The notes: generated from the letters alone by a model not told the origin. A stretch of 64,000 nt of DNA from Nannobrachium achirus (GCA_963921795.1 OY997649.1:66019109-66083108), one strand, 5' to 3'. Counted from the stretch's first letter, positions 47,250 to 58,619 are shown. Made by a program: numbers and translations.

Positions 47250-48380
47250 GTGAGTCAGTGGAGATGAAGGCGAGACCATGCAGGGCAGAATGAAAGAGAA
47301 AAAGACATTAAAGAATTAAAGGCCTTCTAAGGGGACCCAGAGGGGGGGTCGTTGAAGAGGGCGATGAGGCCTCTATGAGCGACCAGAAGGTCGCTGGCGT
47401 CGGATCTGGAGGTAGAAGCAGAACGGAGTGTGCAGAGAGTCGTGTCGTGGGACGGAAATAGCAGATCTGCGAACTCGCTGTGAGCTTGTAGGTCCGATAT
47501 TTTCGGAGAGAGCCAGAATATAGTTACAGTCTCATAGACTGTAAAAGGAAATGGACAACAAGACACCATTGGTTTCTGGACCGTAAATGGAGCTTATTTT
47601 TCAAATCCGCCCTTTTCTATATACTGTCTATACTCGATATCATTCATTACTGGGATGATAATTTACTAAATGCACATCATGATGATTTAAAAAAGACTCC
47701 ATTGAAAACATGATTATGTTTATGAAAACTAATTACTATTACTAAGGTAATAAAATCAAGAGTAAAGTTCATTGAGATAAAAATGTCTTGACACCAGTTG
47801 AAGGTGAAATGGCGACATCTGCTGGGCCATTAATAGGAACAGCAACTTCAACCAGAACCAGGAAGTAGGCTTCATTTCTGGTGCACCAGCGAGCAAGGTT
47901 TACTCCTTGGTCTGTCTGCAAATATTTGAACCCATTTAGTGCCTCTTACTTTGAAGGTATAAGGGCACAGAGTGCCGGCACTTCCTCCCATAAGCCGTTG
48001 CTCTTATTTTGAAGAGCCGGGCGGAAGTTACGCTGATTTTTGGTCACTTTACCTTTTTCAACTTTGACCCGGATCTAGTTTAGAAGCAGGAGGGTGTCAT
48101 GGCCGCGACCAGTAAAAAGACATACCAGCGCTATTTTGCCGTGGAAAATGCCAGCCTTGGGATCAAAATGTCTTTTTTAGAGATAGTGAGGATTCTTTGA
48201 TGGAAGATGAATGGGTTTCTATGGAGGAGCTTCACTTTGCATGCACACCAACGTGCGTTGTAAACAAATCGCAGACATTATGGATGCACAATGGACAGAC
48301 CAGACCACAAGGTAATGCTAAACAACGTTACTGTATGTACAGTATATATTGCGAGTGTACCCAGGATCAACATCTAAATT
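47250..48380. other. bco2 intron B-C, no exon recognised
   Basis: A decayed palindrome lies at 47458-47500. The rest is unassigned. No family block of the oxygenase is seen. Confidence 0.45.
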
Positions 48381-48381
48381 A

Positions 48382-48640
48382 ATATATCGTCGTTGTCGGG
48401 TGGAAACCTCATATCTCCAAGTTTCAAATTTGTACGTTCTTTCCCAAAGTAAAGCCCTGCTTCATCATACAAGGCTGTTGCATAAAAGTAGTGAAAACAG
48501 CAGATCTACAAGCACACATCCGCGAGGCGTTGTGTGCTTGTAGATCTGCTGTTTTCTCTAGTTTAAATCATTTTTAAAATGATAAATGCAAAACGAACGG
48601 TTTTGGACATACAAGGTTTTCACCCGACAACGACGATATT
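48382..48640. mobile_element. foldback MITE, complete
   Basis: Left ATATATCGTCGTTGTCGGGT, right CACCCGACAACGACGATAT. The central hairpin at 48497-48556 has GCAGATCTACAAGCACACA and GTGTGCTTGTAGATCTGC. It is the best preserved copy in the window and lies about 110 bp beyond the exon B donor. Confidence 0.8.
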
Positions 48641-48708
48641 TTAAAGTGGACATCTTTGCTTCTAGAGGTCCCTGGCACAGAATATGAAAAGATGAGTGTC
48701 CACAGATA

Positions 48709-48747
<39 letters not shown>

Positions 48748-48750
48748 TAC

Positions 48751-48891
48751 CAAAGCTGTGGTAGTAGGCGGGCTTCCGGGGGTCGGTGCTGGGGATGGTA
48801 CAGATGACCTCTGCCCCTGCCAGGTCGGCCGCGTCCCGCAGCTGGTCGGTCTCGTCGGGCGCGGGCACACGGATGATGTTGTAGAAGAAGC
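48751..48891 (-). CDS. bco2: bco2 exon B
   Basis: The 141-bp exon has a CATGCAG acceptor and a TTTG|GTACTG donor. It completes a Gly codon with exon A and reads [20 protein letters not shown]... to [15 protein letters not shown] and YYHSF are strong family blocks, and the His of YYHSF is the second expected iron ligand. The (CA)n at 48901-48925 lies ten bases before the acceptor, leaving a poor pyrimidine tract of (GT)n type. A GGCA microsatellite (48713-48747) starts right after the donor. Confidence 0.9.
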
Positions 48892-49239
48892 CTGCATGGC
48901 ACACACACACACACACACACACACAGTCTTCTTTACTAGTCTGCCATGTTTTTAATCTGTTGTAGTTTTTAAACCTGAACTGGAAAACAAACTACAAAAT
49001 CATTCCCCTTTAACCCTTTAAGCCCTTATCTGTACTTTGGATCTGTAAAGACATCACTTGGTAAGCTCTTTTTTTCACTTTACACCAAATGTCTTAACTA
49101 AAAAAAAAAAAAAAAGGTGTTCCCCCCAGAATAGATTTTAAATTTTCGTCAACATAAACGTGATGTGTAATTGTTATATCGTCCTGTCCCTAACCAAGAT
49201 AGGCAGATACAGACAGACAGGATTCACTTCAATTATTTT

Positions 49240-49642
49240 ATATATAGCAGATATACAAGCTCACAGCGCGGCACCGAGTGCCGTGCTGCGAGCTTGTAGA
49301 TCTGCTATTTTTGAAAAATCTTGAACATTTGTGCAAGCCTTTGAACATTTTAAATCCTAAGGTTTAAAAAAATAAATAAAACTATGTTTATATGTCAGTG
49401 GTGCTCAAACCTTTTCATGTGAAGGACCCCCAAAATGTATTTGGCCATGGGCCCCCATCTCATAACATTTAGTTCCAGGGACCCCCCCAGAAGCAAAGTT
49501 TGAGTTACAAATGTTTGCTTAAAAAAATACATAGGCCTATATATTCAAAGATTTGCACACATTTTAACGACTTTTTCAAAAATAGCAGATCTACAAGCTC
49601 GCCGCGCGGTGAGCTTGTAGATCTACTATTTTTCAATAGCTA
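49240..49642. mobile_element. two palindrome-bearing MITE pieces head to head
   Basis: Piece 1 (49240-49395) has TAGCAGATATACAAGCTC and GAGCTTGTAGATCTGC. Piece 2 begins CAGTGGTGCTCAAACC at 49396 and ends with the hairpin 49578-49634 (AATAGCAGATCTACAAGC to GCTTGTAGATCTACTATT). Confidence 0.6.
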
Positions 49643-49659
49643 AAGTATAAAGTATAAAG

Positions 49660-49709
49660 GAGTTGCCCATGTTGTACGTTGCTCCTTGGCGGTCGTAGTG
49701 AGGGTGAGT
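49660..49709 (-). pseudogene. 50-bp copy of bco2 exon A
   Basis: It repeats 49766-49814 with three changes near its middle and encodes HPHYDR.GATYNMGNS. It lies downstream of the real donor, bounded by GTACAGTA repeats that also flank that donor. Confidence 0.85.
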
Positions 49710-49751
49710 ACAGTAGGAGTACAGTATGAGTACAGTATGTACAGTACGTAC

Positions 49752-49854
49752 CATTCTTGCCATAAGAGTTGCCCATGTTGTACGTTGCTCCTTCACGGTC
49801 GTAGTGAGGGTGAGCCGTAGCAGAGTTCACAGCGATGTACTTGGTCCAGTCCAC
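49752..49854 (-). CDS. bco2: bco2 exon A (first visible): start of the catalytic propeller part
   Basis: The 103-bp exon is bounded by a TTTTCAG acceptor and a G|GTACGT donor. It encodes VDWTKYIAVNSATAHPHYD... to GNSYGKN plus one base. The TAHPH motif holds the first of the four iron-binding histidines of the carotenoid oxygenase family. The equivalent VDWSKF start of a family exon supports the acceptor choice. No upstream exon was found in the following 14 kb. A 50-bp partial copy of the exon lies just downstream at 49660-49709. Confidence 0.9.
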
Positions 49855-49859
49855 CTGAA

Positions 49860-52055
49860 AACCCAGAAATACTGATTAATAAAACATCAGTCCTTTTTAT
49901 GGGGTTTTAGAGATCTGCACTGTCAGGCACAAACCTCAGGTCTCCATATTTTAAAGACCCAGGGAAATGGCTAAGTATTTTGGGCATTTTATTTTGAAGT
50001 TTCAGTCTGAAAAGCAAGCCTGTGTGTTTCTGAACCAATCAGAAGGGACCAGCCTTTCAGAGAATGGGACGTAAAATGTGAGTCATGTGATGCTTAATGT
50101 TTTGTTTGTAGCCCTCAGTAGCAAGGCAGAGAGACACGACCAGGCTGCCTCTTGTACAGAATGTGTGTTACTAAGTTGCTTATTATTCTAACATATAATG
50201 TTTACAGATACATATTTTATTGTGCTCATTAAGTTTACAATAAGTAATACATAGTTTGGACGTCATCTTGAATGAGATTAAAAAAACATCTGTTTGGAGG
50301 AATGCCAGCAATGGGAATCAAACAGATGAATGTAATCAAAGTTAATTTATATTCAAGAGGACCTGTCAATGTCATCATGCAGAATGTTTCTGTTCACAGG
50401 AAATAATTAAGAATGGGCTATTTTATATAAAAATACACAAAAATTGTTTTTTTTTTTTTTTTTTTGGCATCTAGTGTTAGGAATGCCCACATGATTACCA
50501 CGGATAAGCTCTAAAAGTGTGAAAAACTTATTTTTCATTTCACTGGGTCTTTAGCGTTCCTCATATCGCCATAACATCGTTGCTGTTGGCAGAAACCTCA
50601 TGTCAATATTCATTTTTATTTGTTTATTTTTATTTTCTTTATTTAAATTAACTAAAAGACACAAGCTTCTTGATCAAACTACAGTCAGCGTCACACAACG
50701 GCTCAAAGGTGAGTCACAGTATTGGACATACTGTAAGGTTTATAGTAATTTAATTTATAGTAAGGTTTATAGTTATTTATAGTAAGGTTTATACTATAAA
50801 CCTTACTTACTGTAAGGTTTGTACTGTACTGTATACTGTAAGGACATACTGTAAGGTTTCCACCCGACAGAGACGATCATTTGAATGTTTAATTATTATA
50901 AATGTTTTTGTAAACAGTCCCTACTTCGTCATATTACAGCAGCGTCACACAAAAGTATTTTATTTTCCTCTTTTTTCCCCTGGATAGTTAAGGACTGAGC
51001 CAGTCTCCCCCTGCCTCTGCCTCTATAAGCTCTTCTTCAGCCTGGGGGCTGGGATGGATGTGGAACATTTAACTATGAAGTCTAGACTTTATAGGATATG
51101 AGCCTGGAAGGGCCTTGTCTGTGGATCTCTAGCAGATCTACGGTGAGTCTCATGGGTTGAAAAGGCTGTGGATTTACAGCAGATCTATGGTGAGTCTCAG
51201 TGGGTTGAAAAGGCTGCCAACATAGCTGGGGGCACAGTTAGAAAACCATGCTTTATTAAGTGAGATCACCTTAGCTGGCAGGCATCATCCACGTTAAAAA
51301 GAACCGGTTTGGGGAACGTGAAGGATCTTCCAGAATGTATTAGTGTGTGTAGCAGTGGTGGACTAAGCTACTCAACCCATGCAGTACTCGAGTCAAAGTT
51401 TAGATTCCCCTGGTCAAATGTTACACAACCAGTAGCATAAAGTAACTATAAAGTACATACTCATAAAGTAACTAAAGTACATTACTCATAAAGTAACTAT
51501 AAAGTACATTACTCATAAAGTAACTATAAAGTACATTACTCATAAAGTAACTATAAAGTACATTACTCAAGTAGGCTACCGTACTTAAAGGAGTAGTTCA
51601 CCACTTTTCAACCTGTCTTCATATAATAGGTCCTCACTAATGTTCATGATAAAATATCACAATCTTTTTCTACTCAGTCCAAGCCTCCGAGGAGAGCTGT
51701 GGGAAGTTCAGAATCCATCGTCTTGTGACAAATCTATATTTTTGAAAAAAATATTTTGATTTTTATTATCGCGAGAACAATGGCTTCCACTTTAAAATTG
51801 CAACTTTTCAGGAATAGAAAGCCTGCAGTTTCTATAAGCTGGATTGGCAATCGATGATGTCACAAGACGATGGGTTTCTGACCTGCCCACAACCCTCCTC
51901 TGAGAAAAAAAAAGAAAAAAAAAAGAAAAGCTATTTTTGAGTGAGGACCAATTATATGAACATAGGTTGAAAAGTGGTGGAGTGCCCCTTTAAGTACAAT
52001 TTTGAGGTTTTCTTTTCTTTTCTTTTTTTACTTTACTGGAATTATTTCCAATTTT
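49860..52055. other. no exon recognised upstream of bco2 exon A
   Basis: Includes decayed foldback ends (50575-50600, 50850-50875), TATAGTAAGGTTTATAGT repeats (50745-50840) and ACTCATAAAGTAACTATAAA repeats (51430-51560, from the AAGTAC MITE). I looked for the expected upstream oxygenase blocks (such as WFDGMA) on the minus strand and saw none. Confidence 0.45.
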
Positions 52056-52061
52056 CAGTAA

Positions 52062-52660
52062 CTAGAAGCTCGGCCGCCCGAGCATCTAGTCGGCGCCCTG
52101 GCCAACTCGGGAACAATGTAAATAGGGGAAATTCAGTTGTCCAGTTGTAGCACAGCAGTATACAGTTATTTACAAAGTTACAGAGAAGTAGGAAAAAATA
52201 GATAAGAGTAAAAAACAAGAGCAGTACAGTACCAAAAAAGAGAAGGTGCATCAATAGAGGGGGCGAATTAAATATAAGTATATATACATAAAGTGTCTTA
52301 CAAAAAAGAGACCAAAGCAGTCAATGCTAGTTAGTGCAACAAGTATCTCACTGTCATTGTTAAACAAGACAAATACTCAGAAACTACCAACACAACCTAA
52401 TAGTGCAATGTCGAAAAACAGTGAGAAAAAAATAACAGAAACAGCTCAGAGCAGAAGAAACTAGGCAGCGTGTCACCGCAAGACATACATGAGCACTCTC
52501 CCTGGAAGGTCCTTAGAGGTCAAAGTCAATACAGCAATAGTTCCGTCAGTCTAAGTTAGGAAGGAAGTCCTTTTCAGTCGTCCGTTATGTGTCTCGTTGT
52601 ACAGCTTAAGGGCAGCCGGTACAAAAGATTTTCCTAATCTCTCGCATCTCCGTCCTGGGT
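52062..52660 (-). mobile_element. LINE-like repeat, uninterrupted copy, with a Helitron-like end
   Basis: It matches the outer parts of 13133-14416 in reverse and lacks the insertion found there. On the minus strand it ends GCTCGGGCGGCCGAGC, TT, CTAG before T, a hairpin-plus-CTAG end like that of 13515-14256, instead of the (TATC)n tail. Confidence 0.55.
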
Positions 52661-52767
52661 AGGTAAAGCGGTCGTTTCCTCTCTTACTCCAGTAGCTGGT
52701 GATCTCAAGATGGAGGGGGTCGGTGGGAGGAGTTCTCCAAGATGGAGTCCAGCTTCCTCGCTGTTCG

Positions 52768-53619
52768 CTAGGATTAATAAGAGAAGGATATCACACTGGG
52801 CGTGTCCCAGCCGTGGTACCGGGGTATGGCACATGCGCAGTACAATCTGGCCTGCACCTACACTGTGGCTCAGTAGATGGCGGCGTGTAAACATTAAATG
52901 GTAGTGTTTGTTTTGTCCTACTTTAAGTGCCTGCTGGGGACTTGCTCTTTGCTCAAATTAAATGTTCTTATGCCACAAAACAAGTAGGCTTATTTGGTGC
53001 CCTAATAGGCACAACTATGTGTTGCATATCCTGAATGAATATAAGTTATAGAAATCCATCGTATTCTCATCTACTGCTGTTTTACTGATATTTTGTGTAA
53101 GTGCTTATAAATAAATTAAATTGTGCGGTCTGTTGAATTTTTTGCACCATACAACGTACGGCACACAGTACAAGTTAAGACATATGCTTCAAAGTACAGG
53201 ATTATATAAAAGCATCCCTCTGAAGACCAATTATTTCCCACAATTGATTGATTTAAAACTTTATTAGAAGTTTGCATAGGAAAAGGTAGTTTCATAACAG
53301 CTGGTACAAGGTCAACTAAAAGGATAAACACCTCCAAAGAGCCTTGGGCTTGTTTCAATTGGGGTCCTTTAAAAAGAAACACACAGCACTATGTAGAAAA
53401 TATAAGAAAACCTGCAGCTGTTTAGGTGATGAGTGGAGAGAGAACAAAAAAAACAAACACACACCTCGCTCTACTGAGAACGGATCATGATCTTTTTTTA
53501 TCTAGTGCCTCTGCTGGAACACTCCACCATGGCAGTTCCTGTTAACACTGCGCATGTGCCATACCCCGGTACCACGCTGGGACACGCCCAGTGTGATATC
53601 CTTCTCTTATTAATCCTAG
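52768..53619. repeat. 73-bp inverted repeat pair around a 706-bp spacer
   Basis: Arm 52768-52840 (GGATTAATAAGAGAAGGATA onwards) returns in reverse at 53547-53619 with few changes. The open frames over both arms (HAQCDILLLLIL) are the same repeat. Confidence 0.8.
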
Positions 53620-53798
53620 GCTGTTCGCACCCTGGTTACTTCCTCCACCCCCTGCAGAGAGGACCCAACGACAGAGCCTGCATTCCTCACCAGTCTGTTT
53701 AGGTTAAACGTGTCACCTGCTCTGTTGTTGCCACCCCAGCATGTTATACCAAAAAAGAGGACATAGGAACATCCAAACATGTCATACTGATGACATTC

Positions 53799-53880
53799 AA
53801 TACGTAACCATGGCATTTTTGTTGACTCATGTGGTGTACGTGATGTCAGAGCCTTTTATGATGTGATGTCACAATGAGTC
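53799..53880. repeat. second copy of the 14418-14501 repeat
   Basis: CAATACGTAACCATGGCATT to GATGTCACAATGAGTC, about 95 percent alike by eye. Confidence 0.75.
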
Positions 53881-53922
53881 CTATTTGATTTCCTATTTGA
53901 AAACTTAAATTACTTTGTAGAG

Positions 53923-54406
53923 CAGGGGTTCCCAAACTTTTTTGTCTCAGGGCACCCCATAAATATTCTTTTAATCTGAGGCACCCCTACATTATAATTT
54001 TTACTCCCAGCACCTTATATTTATAGCATATCATCATTGTCGGGTGGAAACCTTGTATGTCCAAAACCGTTCGTTTTGTATTTATCATCTATAAAATGTA
54101 CTAAACTAGTGAAAACAGCCTATCACCTGTGTGCTTGTAGATCGGCTGTTTACTAGTTTTGTGCGACAGAGTTTCTGCCTGACAGTAATGATATTTTAGT
54201 GATTATGTTAGGAGGAAAACGTTGAGATAATAGCCATTTTGGTTAGAACTGACTGAAAATAACTTTGTACTTCAAGTTTAAAATTATACTAAATATTTTT
54301 TCCAGTGTCCAAATAAATTCCAAATATTATCAAATGATCTCGCGGCACCCCTGGACTGCCGTCATGGCACCCCAGGGTGCCCCGTCACCCACTTTGAAAA
54401 CCCCTG
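53923..54406. mobile_element. hAT-type MITE with nested foldback MITE
   Basis: It starts CAGGGGTTCCCAAAC and ends TTTGAAAACCCCTG. The octamers TTGTAGAG and CTGTAGAG match at seven of eight bases. A foldback MITE (ATATCATCATTGTCGGGTGG to GACAGTAATGATAT, 54028-54195) sits inside, with its central hairpin partly deleted. Confidence 0.75.
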
Positions 54407-54439
54407 CTGTAGAGTTTGATTATCGTTACAAAACAAAGA

Positions 54440-54660
54440 TTAACCACTTCAGCCCTAAATAGGCCTACATGTCGTCTGATTGAATATATATATATATATG
54501 AATATATATATAATATGATATGATATATATATAATATGAATATATATGAATATATACTATATATAGCTATAGGCCTACATGTTGTCCGATTGAATATAGC
54601 TGATCTACTCGCTCACAATGCGTCACAAGAGCTTGTAGATCTTTGTTAAACTGTAGCCTG
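54440..54660. repeat. TATA/GAATATA repeat and a palindrome
   Basis: AT-rich 54482-54560, flanked by two TAGGCCTACATGT.GTC.GATTGAATATA copies. Hairpin remnant AGCTGATCTACTCGCTCACA and GAGCTTGTAGATC. Confidence 0.7.
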
Positions 54661-54702
54661 AATCTCAATGTATTTCAAGGCATAGGCCTACCATATACAG
54701 CA

Positions 54703-55400
54703 AGGGTCTTCAAGAGGGGGTCCGGGACCCCTAGGGGGTCCTCAGAGTTACTACAAATCTTTGTGTGATAGAAACTTTTTTCTCCTCTTTTATATTAACC
54801 ATTTGAACCCTAGTGTCCATATTCTGAGAACTTTAGCCAGAAATAGCAGATCTACAAGCTCACAATGCCTCGTGCTGTGAGGCGTTGTGAGCTTGTAGAT
54901 CGGCTATTTTACGGTCCAAGAGGTTAAATATCTGAAAACACAAATTGAGATGAATCCAAAATACACTGATGATTGTGCTGTCAAACAATGAAACTACGTA
55001 TATGGAATCTATGAACAGGTTGTGGGGGTCCCTGCTTCATCTCTCTCTCAACTAAGGGGTCCCTGCTTCATCTCCCTCTCAACTAAGGGGTCCCTGCTTC
55101 ATCTCTCTCTCAACTAAGGGGTCCCTGCTTCATCTCTCTCAACTAAGGGGTCCCTGCTTCATTTCTCTCTCAACTAAGGGGTCCCTGCTTCATCTCTCTC
55201 TCAACTAAGGGGTCCCTGCTTCATCTCTCTCTCAACTAAGGGGTCCCTGCTTCATCTCTCTCTCAACTAAGGGATCCCTGCTTCATCTCTCTCTCAACTA
55301 AGGGGTCCCTGCTTCATCTCTCTCTCAACTAAGGGGTCCCTGCTTCATCTCTCTCTCAACTAAGGGGTCCTGGCCTGAAAACGTTGAAGACCCCTGACAT
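54703..55400. mobile_element. hAT-type MITE with palindrome and an internal minisatellite
   Basis: It begins CAAGGGTCTTCAAGAGG and ends AACGTTGAAGACCCCTG. A strong hairpin at 54840-54911 has AATAGCAGATCTACAAGC arms with GCCTCGTGCTGTGAGGC at the tip. The 31-bp unit CTCTCTCAACTAAGGGGTCC with CTGCTTCATCT is repeated about 12 times at 55028-55372. Confidence 0.7.
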
Positions 55401-55501
55401 TCAGTCAGATAACTCTTATGATGTGTGACAACATAGTGAGAGCCCTGAGAGGGCAAAATGAATCAATATGTGTTAGGAAAGATGAACATGTTTACTATTA
55501 T

Positions 55502-55612
55502 ACTGTTTGTTTGTTTGTTTGTTTGTTTGTTTGGCTAAATTAAAAGCATGAATTAGGAAAGATGAACATGTTTACTATTATACTGTTTGTTTGTTTGGCT
55601 AAATTGAAAGCA
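55502..55612. repeat. (GTTT)n and a duplicated flank
   Basis: Eight GTTT units. GAAAGATGAACATGTTTACT occurs on both sides. Confidence 0.85.
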
Positions 55613-55977
55613 TGAATTACCTACTTTTTCAAGGTCTGCTAAAGATGACCAAAGGTTTTTTATCTCAGCTGTATTTCTGAGCTGGAGGAAGCGTGTGTTT
55701 GACCGCTGAAGGACAAGTCATGATTATGAAGCCATTAATTGTCTCACGTTGCAATTAACAATTTAATTGCGTTTTGTGTTGTTGAACCTCAGGAACATAT
55801 TATGAATAAGAATTACATTTCTGTTTGGCTTTTAGGCTTCGCAGCAAAAGGTGCACATGGCAGATAATGACAAATAACACTCATGTAATAACTTTAACCT
55901 TTAAAAAGAAACATCAGATCTACAAGCTCAAAACGCAAGATCTGCTAATGATCCCTTTAACTCTTGGTCACTTAAAT

Positions 55978-55978
55978 G

Positions 55979-56010
<32 letters not shown>

Positions 56011-56132
56011 TGTTTCAGACACTCAAGGCTTATGGTGTTCCTCCCAACCTACTCCGGCCTCCGAGTCAAGAGGCTGCTACCTTCATGCTAGCAATCACAG
56101 CCAAGCAACGTGACTGTCATCATCCTGTATGA
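55978..56132 (+). other. possible 3' exon with strong acceptor, identity unknown
   Basis: A (TTTC)n tract leads into TTTGTTTCAG, a good splice acceptor. The frame from 56019 encodes TLKAYGVPPNLLRPPSQEAA... for 37 codons before a TGA. TLKAYGVPPNLLR faintly recalls a block in RTE-type reverse transcriptases, but the following residues do not fit. It could be a real exon, a LINE scrap or chance. Confidence 0.2.
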
Positions 56133-56190
56133 CATCACTATGACATCATCCTGTATGACATCACTATGACATCATCCTGTATGACACACC
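56090..56190. repeat. CATCCTGTATGACATCACTATGA repeat
   Basis: Three copies of a 27-bp unit. Confidence 0.8.
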
Positions 56191-56378
56191 ACTATGACAG
56201 TGTTGCCGCTAAACAGACTCAATTCCCGCCACCCATACAACAAGGCGTCACCAGAGATGCTCAGTTCATCCCTGAGGACCCGTCTATAAGGCATCCTGGA
56301 AGCAGGAGTGGTTGGTTGTCTGCTGGGCCGACGCGTTGCTACATCTGGGACCCAGGAGACGGCATCAAACCCTGATGA

Positions 56379-56698
56379 AGATGGCAGCTGGGAGACACCG
56401 GGAGCTCCCAGCAGGGGAGGAAAGAAGATGATGTATGGAGGACCGAAGTGAAAGAAGATGATGTATGGAGGACTGAAGTGAAAGAAGATGATGTATGGAG
56501 GACTGAAGAGAAAGAAGATGATGTATGGAGGACTGAAGAGAAAGAAGATGATGTATGGAGGACTGAAGTGAAAGAAGATGATGTATGGAGGACTGAAGAG
56601 AAAGAAGATGATGTATGGAGGACTGAAGTGAAAGAAGATGATGTATGGAGGACTGAAGTGAAAGAAGATGATGTATGGAGGACTGAAGTGATGTGAGA
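56379..56698 (+). repeat. 30-bp in-frame array encoding (VKEDDVWRTE)n
   Basis: The unit GAAAGAAGATGATGTATGGA with GGACTGAAGT/G (30 bp) is repeated eight to nine times. One plus frame reads VKEDDVWRTE or EKEDDVWRTE without a stop for 106 codons but has no ATG near its start. The upstream frame in the same phase ends with two stops (TGATGA). The other strand is also open. I favour a non-coding minisatellite. Confidence 0.6.
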
Positions 56699-56883
56699 TA
56701 CCACTGGAAGGAAGAAGATGATGTATGGAGGACTGAAGAGACGTGAGATACCACTGGAGGGCTCGTCATCCGCTGCTACCCGGGAATGAACTAGAGAGAG
56801 GGGGCGGAGCTCTCTTTCTCTATACATGGAACCCCAGTTTGACCCTGGCCATCACTTACACAACCGATGAAGTCAAGTAGAAC

Positions 56884-57084
56884 ATGGCTCAAGGTAGGAC
56901 ACTGTTTTCTTTCTCTTTCTTGCTGCTGCTGCTGCTGCTGCTTTTGTGTATTCACCTTATTCCTGGCCCTCTCTATGGAGGCTGCCATTGCATTTTACAG
57001 AGGGCGCTGGAGAGTTTTTCTCTGTGTGCTGCTTCAAAAACATCTTTCCACTTCCTCCCAAGTAAGGAAGTGACAGGGAAATAA
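56884..57084 (+). other. short signal-peptide-like open frame
   Basis: AACATGGCTC is a good start context. The frame encodes MAQGRTLFSFSF, then a poly-Leu run from a (CTG)n repeat (56921-56942), and 66 residues in all. It looks like a secretory leader but may only reflect the CTG repeat. An alternative is a short first exon ending CAAG|GTAGGA at 56892. Confidence 0.15.
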
Positions 57085-57124
57085 GCCCAATGGAAGCAAC
57101 TAGGCTCAGTTTTACTACTTTAGA

Positions 57125-57335
57125 TTTACATTTGAAAATAGCAGATCAGCAAGCTCACAATGTGTCACATTGTGACACATTGTGAGCTTTTATATTTGCT
57201 ATTTAAAAATATTGAGGGGAAAAAAAACTTAAATATTTTGAATATTTTTGAAACATTTTAACAGCACAAATCTGTGTGGAGGTCCCTGGCACCACATATT
57301 TTCAGATGGGGGTCTGTGGCTGTGGACAAATATGT
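57125..57335. mobile_element. palindrome-bearing MITE fragment
   Basis: The hairpin at 57134-57204 has AATAGCAGATCAGCAAGCTC and GAGCTTTTATATTTGCTATT. It is followed by GAGGTCCCTGGCACCACATA as in the hAT-type family. Confidence 0.6.
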
Positions 57336-57338
57336 TAA

Positions 57339-57927
57339 TTGCGACCGTAGGTCGCATTTACTACCAAAACCTCCACAGGCTGTCCGTGGGTGAGTGAGTG
57401 AGTCAGTCCGTCCGTCACACTTTTGCCCTGCTCATATCTCCACAACCGTTGCCCCCATCCATGCCAAATTTTGCACACACACTCCTTGACTGCCAAACTA
57501 CAACCTCCAAGGACCCCCGGAGCCCCAGGGACCCCCAGGTCCCTGGGGGACCCCCAGATGTAAAAAATGACCAAATGTGGTCACACGTCACACGTCACAC
57601 TTTTTCCCTGCTCATATCTCCGCAACCGTTGACCCGATCCATGCCACATTTTGCACACACACTCCTTGCCTGCCAAACTACAACCTCCAAGGACCCCCCG
57701 AGCCCCAGGGACCCCCAGCTCCCTGGGGGACCCCCAAGTGTAAAAAATGACCAAATGTGCAAAAATGACCAAATGACCACCCCAACGGGGCTGCTCACGG
57801 GGAATTCCCGGGGACCACCCACTCCTCGTGCTCCAGAACGGATGCAAAAGTGGTGACGCCCCCAGTGGAGGACCCCCTCCACTGCAGCTCACATAAAATG
57901 CCGATAAGCGACCTACGGTCTTACTGG
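57339..57927 (+). mobile_element. Helitron-like element with internal duplication
   Basis: An A precedes TTGCGACCGTAGGTCGC. The end is GCGACCTACGGTCTTACTGG before T. The CTCCC/GGGAG stem is missing, so the end hairpin is formed by GCGACC. A ~185-bp inner part (GCTCATATCTCC.CAACCGTT to CAAATG) occurs twice, at about 57430-57580 and 57607-57770. Confidence 0.55.
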
Positions 57928-57929
57928 TC

Positions 57930-58540
57930 TGGGGTCCTTTTTGGGAACCACTGCTTTAAAAAATATTAGAAAGTAAGCCCAATAAGCAACTACACTATTT
58001 AAAAAAAACACAAATTGCTTATTATAAGCAGACATGGCAACACAGGTTCATTCAGATCCCAGAGCCCAGAACGCCATCTACTGACACTTTAATGCAATGA
58101 CACAGGAAACTCTTTGAGGATATGAACAGGAAGCCGGGGGCGGGGCCAGGAATAAGGTGAATACTAATGTGAATCAAGCTGTCGTCTTTATTGTCATGTT
58201 GTGCCAAAATGGCCCAACATGTTCAGTGTCTGTTTTCTGGCTCTGGAATTGAATGCTGACGTGTATCTGCAGTTTCTGCAGGTTCTTGGGTCACGTCAGT
58301 TGTTCTTTGTGTTTGTTATTTTCATGTTCTGTTCATGCTAGAGGTCCTTGTCTTTGACACAATGCCATCATTTCCAAATGTTCTTTTGGAGGCTGATGTG
58401 GAGCTACTGTATACTGTATACTGTATACTGTATATGATCTGCTGCTGTGTTGTGGCTGGTGTTGAAGGGTGGATCTGTGACAGGGTGTTGTATTGGTTCA
58501 TGACTGGCTTGGTGGCAACACCTCCTGTCTATGTAGGCCT
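57930..58540. other. no gene recognised
   Basis: Unassigned sequence with a TACTGTATACTG repeat near 58405. Confidence 0.45.
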
Positions 58541-58542
58541 AT

Positions 58543-58543
58543 T

Positions 58544-58618
<75 letters not shown>
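58543..58618. repeat. (CT)n microsatellite
   Basis: About 76 bp. Confidence 0.95.

Positions 58619-58619
<1 letters not shown>

Noticed and set aside
52634..53702. Two frames sharing GHAQCDILLLLIL as a duplicated gene
   Set aside because: They arise from the two arms of an inverted repeat and have no protein family match that I recognise.
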